Under the pieces are notes generated by a model. The model did no database searches. It worked only from the letters and a program-made list of their open reading frames with translations, and was not told the origin of the DNA. This document shows positions 1 to 6,213 of a stretch of 11,439 bases of DNA, piece after piece. Numbering within the stretch: the stretch's first letter is position 1; every line of letters starts with the position of its first letter. This stretch comes from JBKPDV01 sp046728075 (GTDB lineage: Bacteria; Acidobacteriota; Thermoanaerobaculia; UBA5066; Gp7-AA6). The stretch lies in assembly GCA_046728075.1 (NCBI GenBank), contig JBKPDV010000077.1, positions 1-11,439 of the forward strand. Reading direction: 5' to 3'. A program made the translations under genes and the position numbers.

Positions 1-1107
1 GACCACGGCTTCCGGCGGCACGGCGTCGACGAAGAGAGAATGACCCGCAAGCGCGTCGGCGAATCGGGACACCGCCGCCTCCACGATCTCCGCGCAACTG
101 ACGAGCTCCCGCCGGGGCCGGGCGATTCCGGAGTCGTCCCGGACGACGTCCAGCAGCTCACCGATCCGGCGCGTGAGAGCCTGCAATTGCTCGACCGCGA
201 GACGCGAGCTCTCCGAGTCCGACGCGCCCGCAACCGCCGCCCAGTTCTCGATCGCCGCACGCGCGGTGGCCACCGGAGTCTTCAGGTCGTGAGCCAGCGC
301 TGCAAGCAGCGTCGATTTCATCTGCTCACTTGTCTTGGTCTCCTCCGCCGCACGCGCGAGACGCACAAATCGCTCGCGCTCGAGCGCCAGGCCAAGAAGC
401 ACGGCGCACCCTTCCGCCATCCGCTCGCTCGAGCGGAGGCCGCGCGCCACGAGGGCACCAGCTCGCTGAACGCCGACCGGCACCGGAAGGTAGATGTCCG
501 TGCCGCCGAGCTCCGAGGGGAAGGCGGCCGAGTTGCCCTGGCGGTAGGCCAGGTCCGCGAGATCCTGCCGCACCGCCTCGTCCGACGTGGCCGCGGCCCG
601 CCGCAGCTCCCCTTTATCGTCGGCAAGGTAAATCGAAACGGACTCGGCACCCAGCGCGTTCTGCAGTCGGTTCGCCGCGACGCCCAGAAGCGACTCCCGA
701 TTGGTGTCGGACAGGAATGCCTGGGAGAGGCGCGTCAGATTGGCCAGGTCCGTCCGCTCCGCCTCCACGAGACGAAGGCGCTCACGATTGGTCGCGGAGA
801 GGCGGCCGATCAGGAGCCCAGTCACCAGGAACACAACCAGAGCAGCGACATTGCGGGGATCCTCGATCGTGAAGGTGTAGAGCGGCGGGAGAAAGAAGAA
901 GTTGAAGCCCAGGGTCGCCACAATCGCGGCCACCACTCCGGGTCCACTCTCCCAGATCCAGGCGCAAGCGAAGACGGCGAGAAGCAGGAGCAGGGCGACC
1001 GAGGTATCCGCCAGGCGCGGAAAGAGCTTCAGGACCGCGATCGTGAAGCCCACGAGCAGGATTGCCGCCGGATACCCCAGCCGCTGTGACCGGATGGAAA
1101 TAGCCAC
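1..1107 (-). CDS. KdpD-like sensor histidine kinase, C-terminal part missing at window edge
   Basis: This is a membrane sensor kinase that would autophosphorylate on a histidine and pass the phosphate to a response regulator. The 369 visible residues begin at a GTG (1107). Four hydrophobic segments (about 12-30, 36-52, 56-75 and 86-103) form a DUF4118 domain; the stretch FNFFFLPPLYTFTIEDP is very close to the same part of KdpD. A GAF-like region follows (about 125-250), then a HisKA dimerisation domain with the H-box LAHDLKTPVA and phospho-acceptor His273. The ATPase domain lies beyond position 1. The N-terminal KdpD sensor and USP domains are absent, since the protein starts directly at the membrane domain. 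The gene begins 41 nt after the permease stop, so cotranscription and a role in potassium or osmotic sensing are inferred. The start is uncertain: the AAGGGGAGAGG stretch is further upstream than an ideal ribosome site, but no ATG lies nearby in frame. Confidence 0.9.
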   Translation of the reverse strand, partial: MAISIRSQRLGYPAAILLVGFTIAVLKLFPRLADTSVALLLLLAVFACAWIWESGPGVVAAIVATLGFNFFFLPPLYTFTIEDPRNVAALVVFLVTGLLIGRLSATNRERLRLVEAERTDLANLTRLSQAFLSDTNRESLLGVAANRLQNALGAESVSIYLADDKGELRRAAATSDEAVRQDLADLAYRQGNSAAFPSELGGTDIYLPVPVGVQRAGALVARGLRSSERMAEGCAVLLGLALERERFVRLARAAEETKTSEQMKSTLLAALAHDLKTPVATARAAIENWAAVAGASDSESSRLAVEQLQALTRRIGELLDVVRDDSGIARPRRELVSCAEIVEAAVSRFADALAGHSLFVDAVPPEAVV

Positions 1108-1148
1108 GGGAAAGGATTTTACGGGCAGCCGCCCTCTCCCCTTTTCGG

Positions 1149-3203
1149 CTAGGCGGCTTTCACGGCCGCTAACCGAGCCTTCATGACCCGGATGGGAAGC
1201 ACGACGGCCTCGAGCCCGGAGAACTGGAGCCGCCGCTGGATCGCGAACGCCGTCTCGTTGTGAAGAATCTTGTAGATGAGGCTGTCCTTCTCGAAAACTA
1301 GCGATCCCAGGAAGAAGATCGACCGGGGATACGCGCGGCGAATCTCCTGACAGAGCTCCACGACCTTGTCGACCGCCTCGGTGCCCGTCTCGTAACGCGA
1401 ATCGGCGCGGAAGCCGAGCCGCCGGGCGAACGCCACATATTTCTCGAGGTCCTCGATGGTATGCCGTTTGAGAGCGTCGATTTCGGCCGCGCCTTTGAAG
1501 CTCGCCGAGTCGATGACCCCGACCGACACGAAGAGATAGGCCTTGAATTGCTTGGGAAAGAGCTTCTGGACGGACAGGAGCGTGTGCACCCCCAATCCGC
1601 TGAAGCCGTTGACGAGAAGCACAGCCACCGACTCATCCCGCTGAGGAGGACCCTCGGGCGCATCGTGCGGCCGGACGGGGAGGTTCAGCAGTGTCTCGTC
1701 GAGACGTCTCAGTTGTTCCCGGACTCGGGAATAGTGTTTCTTGATTGCAAACGCGAGCGCGATGAAAGCGGAGGTCACGACGACCGTGAGCCACCCTCCC
1801 TCGGTGAACTTCTCGACGACGCTCACGATCAGAATAGACAAACACATCGTCAGGCCCGTGCCGTGAATCGAGAGATTGCGGAGCCACCTCTTGTGCTCCG
1901 GCTCGCGGCGAGTCCGGATCCAGTAGCGAGACATCCCCAACTCCGTCAGGGTGAAGGTGAGAAAGACGTTGATCGAATACATGAGGATCAGGAGATCGCT
2001 CTGCCCCTTCGAGTAGAGGAGCACCGCGATCGCCCCTGCTCCCATCAGAAAAATCCCATTCTTCGTGACCAGCCTCTCCGACAGCTGGGCGAAGCGGTGA
2101 GGCACCCAGGAATCGACGGCCATATTGGCCAGAATCCGGGGGCCGTCGATGAACCCCGTCTGCGCGGCGACAAAAAGAAGCGCCCCTTCGGAGACGAGCG
2201 TGACGATCACGAGGTAGGAACCGATCGGAAACTGTCCCAGGCGCCAGGGTCCAAAGAGGCGTTCGGCCAGAACGGCATTCAGAGTCTTTCCCGGGACCGA
2301 GTGCGCATGGATCAACAAGTAGCAGAACAGGATGCCGCCGGCGGTGAACGCGAGCGAGAGCGCCATGTAGAGCATCGTCTTCTTGGCGTTCTGAATGCGC
2401 GGCTCTCGGAGAATCTGAACGCCATTCGAGACGGCCTCGATCCCCGTATAAGTACCTCCCCCCAACGAATAAGCCCGAAGAAGGATAAAGATCGTCGGCA
2501 GCAACCCGATGGAAGAAGAGGTTTGGCGGGCCTCGGTGACCGCTCCCCGAAGGACCGTGGGAAGTCCGGAAAGGTGCGCGAAGATTCCGAACGAAATCAG
2601 AACGGCATGGGTGAGCACGAAAACAAGGAAAATCGGAAGCAAAAACGTGACGGACTCTTTGACGCCGCGCAGGTTCAGAAGAATGAGGAACATCAAGACA
2701 ACGACCTCCGTGGTCAACTTCGTGTGGGCCCAGCTCGCGGGCAGGAAGCTGAACACGGCGTCGCAGCCGGTCGCGACCGACACGGTGATCGTCAGCACGT
2801 AATCGACGATCAAGGCGCATCCGGAGACGACACCCAGGCGAGGGCCCAGGAGTTTCGTGGCGACGAGGTATCCCCCTCCTCCGCCCGGAAAGTGCTCGAT
2901 GAGAAGGCTGTAGGCAAAGGAGATGACGAAGACGGTAGCGGCAACCATCAGCGTGAGGAAGACGGCGAGGTAGGTGTGCTGTCCGAGCGCTTCGAATGCC
3001 GCCGCCGGACCGTAGGCCGAGGAGGACAGGCCGTCGGCCCCCAGGCCGACCCAGGCGAGGAACGCGATCAATGAGACGTGATGAAAGATCCGCGGGTCGG
3101 TCGGATCTCGCGGCTTGCCGATGACGATGTTTCGGAGAGTACCGGTGAGGGAGGGTTTCTTGACCCGCTCGGGCGTCTCCTGTGGCGGGTCCGGGTTCTC
3201 CAT
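1149..3203 (-). CDS. KimA-like APC-superfamily potassium permease with C-terminal cytosolic domain
   Basis: This 684-residue protein is a predicted inner-membrane transporter of the APC superfamily, with about twelve membrane segments over residues 42-490. It resembles Bacillus KimA (YdaO), a proton-coupled potassium importer. Shared stretches include the IGKP motif (28-31), DGLSSSAYG, FPGGGGGYLVA, IVDYVLTITVSVATGCDA and TGIEAVSN. From memory of KimA, the residues aligning with its potassium ligands are kept: Asp57, Tyr64, Tyr135, Thr138, Ser142, Thr251 or Thr253, and Tyr409. Residues from about 515 to 684 form an alpha/beta domain starting VAVLLVNGFSGLG, which may be USP-like. The ATG at 3203 gives the usual KimA-type N-terminus, but the ribosome site is weak. 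A KdpD-like kinase follows at once, which supports a potassium role. An amino-acid substrate remains possible, as database entries often call such proteins amino acid permeases. Confidence 0.88.
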   Translation of the reverse strand: MENPDPPQETPERVKKPSLTGTLRNIVIGKPRDPTDPRIFHHVSLIAFLAWVGLGADGLSSSAYGPAAAFEALGQHTYLAVFLTLMVAATVFVISFAYSLLIEHFPGGGGGYLVATKLLGPRLGVVSGCALIVDYVLTITVSVATGCDAVFSFLPASWAHTKLTTEVVVLMFLILLNLRGVKESVTFLLPIFLVFVLTHAVLISFGIFAHLSGLPTVLRGAVTEARQTSSSIGLLPTIFILLRAYSLGGGTYTGIEAVSNGVQILREPRIQNAKKTMLYMALSLAFTAGGILFCYLLIHAHSVPGKTLNAVLAERLFGPWRLGQFPIGSYLVIVTLVSEGALLFVAAQTGFIDGPRILANMAVDSWVPHRFAQLSERLVTKNGIFLMGAGAIAVLLYSKGQSDLLILMYSINVFLTFTLTELGMSRYWIRTRREPEHKRWLRNLSIHGTGLTMCLSILIVSVVEKFTEGGWLTVVVTSAFIALAFAIKKHYSRVREQLRRLDETLLNLPVRPHDAPEGPPQRDESVAVLLVNGFSGLGVHTLLSVQKLFPKQFKAYLFVSVGVIDSASFKGAAEIDALKRHTIEDLEKYVAFARRLGFRADSRYETGTEAVDKVVELCQEIRRAYPRSIFFLGSLVFEKDSLIYKILHNETAFAIQRRLQFSGLEAVVLPIRVMKARLAAVKAA

Positions 3204-3256
3204 CGCTTCGGCGCGATGATAGGTCTCCCGCCGGGGACCGACTTCGCTGCGGCGCG

Positions 3257-3278
3257 AATCTTTAGAAAATCTTTCGAA
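3257..3278 (-). promoter_or_regulatory. 11-bp tandem direct repeat, candidate response-regulator site
   Basis: Two adjacent 11-bp units, TTCGAAAGATT and TTCTAAAGATT on the minus strand, differ at one base. They sit in an AT-rich island within otherwise GC-rich DNA, 54 bp upstream of the permease start. OmpR/PhoB-family regulators, which include KdpE, typically bind tandem repeats of about one helical turn. A possible -10 element, TATCAT (minus strand, 3221-3216), lies nearer the gene, but it would leave almost no leader and no good -35 is visible. The operator role is inferred. Confidence 0.4.
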
Positions 3279-3373
3279 CTTTTTTCGGTCCTCCGACAGG
3301 TGGAACGCGACTTGCCTTCATGCCACGGCTCCCGGCAATCGGACGCCGTCGCCCACGAGCACGATTCCCGGCC

Positions 3374-3389
3374 TGGCACTGCGATTGCT
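3374..3389 (+). promoter_or_regulatory. Sigma-54 (-24/-12) promoter of the lipoprotein gene
   Basis: The sequence TGGCACTGCGATTGCT matches the sigma-54 consensus TGGCACG-N4-TTGCW at every position except the seventh. The invariant GG (3375-3376) and GC (3387-3388) are separated by exactly ten bases. Transcription would start near 3400, giving a leader of about 37 nt that ends in a good ribosome site (AAGGA, 3426-3430) before the ATG at 3437. Such promoters need an activator ATPase bound upstream. A loose inverted pair, TTGCC (3312-3316) and GGCAA (3334-3338), is present upstream but is weak evidence for an activator site. Confidence 0.65.
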
Positions 3390-3436
3390 CAACTGCGGTG
3401 GTAGGCCCCTCCGCGGGCAGCCGGAAAGGAAGTCGC

Positions 3437-3925
3437 ATGCGATACCACCGGTTTTCGGTCTTCGTTTTCTGCGCCGCGCTCGCGCTCTCCGTCGCCGCGT
3501 GTCATGACGACAACAGCGACATCACCGCCGCGAATCAATCGCTCGTCCGCCTGTCCATCGACACCCCTGGCACGGCCAAGGCCGGAAGCTCGTTCGGCAT
3601 CCAGGTTCGAGCTTTGAACGTCGGCCTGGCGGGCATTCACAACAGTCATGTCACCGTCACGATCCCGGCTCCTCTGACGGTGCTCTCCGTGAGTGCCCCT
3701 TCTGGCACGAACGCGACGTTCAGCAACGGGACTTCGGGAGCGAGCGTGGACTGGGATTTCGGGACGCTCGACTCCAATAGCGAGTCGAAGCTCGACATCA
3801 CCGTCATGGGAATGCTCGCGCCGACGGAAAGCACGAAGAAGGTGACGATCGTCGCGCAGATGACGGCTCAAGGAATCAATCCCGGCAACGCCGTGGCGCA
3901 GAGTGACGTGACTTTGGTGTTGTGA
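3437..3925 (+). CDS. Lipoprotein with a DUF11/CARDB-like beta-sandwich domain
   Basis: This 162-residue secreted protein has a lipoprotein signal: charged MRYHR, a hydrophobic stretch, then a lipobox ending VAAC with the lipidated Cys22. The residue after it is His rather than Asp, which by the Lol sorting rule favours the outer membrane. Residues from about 36 to 162 look like one immunoglobulin-type beta-sandwich of the DUF11/CARDB kind, with the VTVTIPAPLTVLSVSAP stretch and the typical WDFGTLDSNSESKLDITV end. Such domains occur as repeats in surface adhesins; here there is only one and no enzyme motif. The ATG at 3437 is chosen because AAGGA lies six bases upstream and it yields a proper signal peptide. 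It is the only plus-strand gene in the window, is convergent with gpsA, and appears to be under sigma-54 control. Its function is unknown. Confidence 0.87.
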   Translation: MRYHRFSVFVFCAALALSVAACHDDNSDITAANQSLVRLSIDTPGTAKAGSSFGIQVRALNVGLAGIHNSHVTVTIPAPLTVLSVSAPSGTNATFSNGTSGASVDWDFGTLDSNSESKLDITVMGMLAPTESTKKVTIVAQMTAQGINPGNAVAQSDVTLVL

Positions 3926-3960
3926 GGGGCGAGTCGCTCTCGTTCGTAGCCGACTTCTCA

Positions 3961-3988
3961 CTACCGACGACCGACTATCGACTACCGA
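3961..3988. repeat. Heptamer tandem repeat (CTACCGA)x4 between convergent genes
   Basis: Four 7-nt units stand end to end: CTACCGA, CGACCGA, CTATCGA, CTACCGA. They occupy much of the 72-nt gap between the lipoprotein stop (3925) and the gpsA stop (3998). No strong hairpin or T-tract is visible, so it does not look like a classical terminator, though the gap must hold the 3' ends of two converging transcripts. Confidence 0.8.
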
Positions 3989-3997
3989 CTGCTCCAA

Positions 3998-4981
3998 TCA
4001 TTCCGGCCTCAACGTGCGCGTCATCAGGTTCTCGACGACCTCCCTGGGATCGGCTCCTTCGTAGAGGACTTGGACGACGGCCTCCGCGATCGGGGCTTCG
4101 ACACCGACCTCGGCCGCCATTTTCGGCACGGCCAGGCAGGTGCGCGGGCCTTCCGCGACCTCCGGCATTTCGATCAGGATCTCCGCGAGCTTGCGTCCCC
4201 TTCCGATCTCCTCGCCGACTCGGCGGTTTCGCGACTGCTTGCCCGTACAGGTCAGCAGGAGATCGCCGATGCCCGCGAGCCCCGCGACGGTCCGCGGCTG
4301 ACCCCCCTTGCCGCGCACGATTCTTCCGATCTCGGCCAGGCCCCTCGTGACGAGCGCGGCCAGAGTGTTGTGGCCGTAGCCCAGGCCCGAGACGATGCCG
4401 GCGGCGACAGCAACGACGTTCTTCAGCGCCCCGGAGAGCTCGACGCCGACCAGATCGTCGGAGCTGTAGAGCCGGAAATGGGAGCTCGAGAAGCTCTGCT
4501 GAAGCTCGCGCGCCAACCCCTCTCCGGAGTCGGCGATCACGGCCGCCGACGGATCGCCCCGGGCGATTCCTTCCGCGAAGGTCGGCCCGGAGAGCGCCGC
4601 CACCATCGAGCCTGCCGCGTAGTCCCGGAGGATCTCGGACATCCGCTTGCCCGTGTCCGGCTCGATCCCCTTCGCGGTGGAAAGAAAACGTCGAGGTCCC
4701 GGCGGAAGCGCCGCCGCCTCGAGAACCGATCGGAGAGAGGCGCACGGAACGGAGAGCACGAGTGTCTGCGAGTGGGCGACGGCGTCGGAAAGACTGGAGG
4801 TCGCCTGCACGGTCGGCGGAATCTCCAGATCGCTGAAGCGCCGGGGGTGCCGCCGGGTCGCCTCGATCGAGGCCGAGACTTCGGCGTCCCGGCCCCAGAG
4901 ACAGACGTCGTGTCCCGTTCGCGCCAGATGGATCGCGAGCGCGGTGCCCCAGGATCCGGCGCCGAGAATGGAAACCTTCAC
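3998..4981 (-). CDS. gpsA: Glycerol-3-phosphate dehydrogenase [NAD(P)+]
   Basis: This cytosolic enzyme reduces dihydroxyacetone phosphate to sn-glycerol-3-phosphate, the backbone for phospholipids. Its 327 residues are the normal family length. The N-terminal Rossmann motif GAGSWGTALA covers residues 7-16. The family stretches STAKGIE (101-107), LSGPTFAEGIARGDPSA (130-146) and the catalytic-lysine segment ELSGALKNVVA (Lys187) are all present. So are RGLAEIGR (213-220) and LAGIGDLLLTCTGKQSRNR (235-253), the typical substrate-domain signature. It begins 15 nt after the plsY stop and is the last gene of the run, so the G3P producer and the acyltransferase that uses it are made together. No truncation or missing key residue was seen. 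Confidence 0.97.
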   Translation of the reverse strand: MKVSILGAGSWGTALAIHLARTGHDVCLWGRDAEVSASIEATRRHPRRFSDLEIPPTVQATSSLSDAVAHSQTLVLSVPCASLRSVLEAAALPPGPRRFLSTAKGIEPDTGKRMSEILRDYAAGSMVAALSGPTFAEGIARGDPSAAVIADSGEGLARELQQSFSSSHFRLYSSDDLVGVELSGALKNVVAVAAGIVSGLGYGHNTLAALVTRGLAEIGRIVRGKGGQPRTVAGLAGIGDLLLTCTGKQSRNRRVGEEIGRGRKLAEILIEMPEVAEGPRTCLAVPKMAAEVGVEAPIAEAVVQVLYEGADPREVVENLMTRTLRPE

Positions 4982-4996
4982 TGGCGTGTCATCGCT

Positions 4997-5611
4997 TCAG
5001 GGAGAGGCCTTGCGGTCTCCGCTCCCCAGGCGGCGCTCCTGTCCCTGCGCCAGCCGTTTGATGTTGTCCAGATGCTTCAACACGATGATGACGGCGGTGA
5101 CGGCGGCCGCCACGATGACGGATGAGTGGGCATGACTGATCCATTTCGCCGCGGAGGGGAGCAAGGCGATCGAGAGACAGGACCCAACCGACACGTACCG
5201 AGTCACGGCGACGGTCGCGACGAAGACACCGAGACAGGCCACGGTGGCCAGGGGCGCCAGCACGAGAAAGGCCCCCACGGCCGTGGCCACCCCTTTGCCT
5301 CCCCGGAAGCCCGTGAAGAGCGGAAAGATGTGACCGAGGACGGCGGCGACGCCGGCTGCCGCCGCCGTACGAGGGTTGGCCGTCACGAGTTTTGCGAGGC
5401 CGACCGCCGCGGCTCCCTTGGCGATGTCCAGAAGGGCGACGGTCAGGCCCAGAACTTTTCCGTGGCCACGCAGGACGTTGGTCGCTCCCGCATTGCCGGA
5501 TCCTTCGCTCCGGATGTCCTTGCCGGTCTTCCATCGGACGAGCAGGACGGCGAAAGAGAGGGAACCGATCAGGTAGCCGGCGACGACCGGGAGGATTTCT
5601 CTCGGGCTCAT
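4997..5611 (-). CDS. plsY: Acyl-phosphate:glycerol-3-phosphate acyltransferase PlsY
   Basis: This inner-membrane enzyme transfers an acyl group from acyl-phosphate to glycerol-3-phosphate, giving lysophosphatidate. It has 204 residues, normal for the family. The three known cytosolic motifs are present: SEGSGNAGATNVLR (35-48), GHIFPLFTGFRGGKGVAT (93-110) and KHLDNIKRL (179-187; the His and Asn are the conserved ones). Five to seven hydrophobic segments surround them, with hydrophobic stretches near 7-24, 53-73, 84-100, 111-137 and 163-178. The ATG at 5611 is chosen because it begins the family N-terminus and overlaps the thpR stop as ATGA, a translational-coupling arrangement. The frame stays open upstream to 6160, but that part is antisense-like noise over thpR. 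It works directly with gpsA downstream. Confidence 0.96.
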   Translation of the reverse strand: MSPREILPVVAGYLIGSLSFAVLLVRWKTGKDIRSEGSGNAGATNVLRGHGKVLGLTVALLDIAKGAAAVGLAKLVTANPRTAAAAGVAAVLGHIFPLFTGFRGGKGVATAVGAFLVLAPLATVACLGVFVATVAVTRYVSVGSCLSIALLPSAAKWISHAHSSVIVAAAVTAVIIVLKHLDNIKRLAQGQERRLGSGDRKASP

Positions 5612-6213
5612 GCCCGAACCCCGCGCGGCCCGCCGGTGAAGGACCACTGCGCCAGAGGCGTGTGCACGGCGCCGGCCGGATCCAGCCGGCTCTCGTAGAG
5701 CACGCAGGATCGGGCCTGCCAGAGGGGAAATGTCCAGGAGCCTGCCGTTTCGCGGAAGGAAGCGATTGCCTCCGCAGGCCATCGCTCGCGCAGCCGCGCC
5801 AGCGTCACGTGCGGCCGGAACTCGCGCTTCTCCGACTCGACTCCGAGCGCTTGCGCGGCGCGGTCGGCTGCCTGCGCAACGAGCGCCACCGATGCGAGAG
5901 CCTCGTTGGAGGAGAACCCGACGCCGAGCACCCGCGCCTCTCCCCGCGGCGGGAAGACGACCGGGCCATCCGAGACGATTTCGCCCGCGACCGCCTCGGC
6001 GCAGGCGCTCGCGAGCCGCTCTCCAAATGTCTCCAGTCCGGAACGAGGGACATCTCCCAGGAACTTCAAGGTCAGGTGCCAGCTCTCGGGTTTCGTCCAG
6101 GTGGCCTTGGGAAGAGTCGATCGGAGCCGATCGACGAGGCTTCTCGCGCTCTCGACCCACATCCGGTCGCGGGGCAGCGCGAGGAAGGCGCGCACGCGAT
6201 CTGACTCAGGCAC
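5608..6213 (-). CDS. thpR: RNA 2',3'-cyclic phosphodiesterase (2H family)
   Basis: This 201-residue protein belongs to the 2H phosphoesterase group once called 2'-5' RNA ligase (LigT); the family hydrolyses RNA 2',3'-cyclic phosphates. Both catalytic HxTx motifs are visible: HLTLKFLGD in the first half and RPHVTLARLR in the second. The start RVRAFLALP matches the usual family N-terminus. I chose GTG at 6213 because GGAG lies six bases before it and it overlaps the cinA stop by 8 nt. GTG at 6195 would give an N-terminus closer to other members, and ATG at 6255 would mean a 50-nt overlap with cinA. The stop overlaps the plsY start by four bases. ThpR and CinA are often neighbours in bacteria. 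Its physiological substrate is not evident from the sequence. Confidence 0.92.
   Translation of the reverse strand: MPESDRVRAFLALPRDRMWVESARSLVDRLRSTLPKATWTKPESWHLTLKFLGDVPRSGLETFGERLASACAEAVAGEIVSDGPVVFPPRGEARVLGVGFSSNEALASVALVAQAADRAAQALGVESEKREFRPHVTLARLRERWPAEAIASFRETAGSWTFPLWQARSCVLYESRLDPAGAVHTPLAQWSFTGGPRGVRA

Noticed and set aside
40..1089. A 349-codon plus-strand frame at the left edge
   Set aside because: The opposite strand encodes a convincing KdpD-like kinase with membrane, GAF and H-box regions through the same bases.
1461..3074. A 537-codon open frame on the plus strand opposite the permease
   Set aside because: Its product is very hydrophilic and low in complexity, with no motif; it mirrors the codons of the well-supported permease gene.
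3216..3221. TATCAT as a firm -10 element for the permease
   Set aside because: It would leave a leader of about six bases and no acceptable -35 sits at the right distance, so it is only mentioned as a possibility.
3961..3988. CRISPR array
   Set aside because: The units are seven bases long, contiguous and without spacers.
3926..3997. Rho-independent terminator between the convergent genes
   Set aside because: Only short AGTCG/CGACT pairings are available, created by the repeat itself, and no T-tract is present on either strand.
4997..6160. Long N-terminal extension of plsY (387 residues)
   Set aside because: The extra part overlaps thpR in another frame and has no family similarity; PlsY of normal length starts at 5611 with an ATGA overlap.
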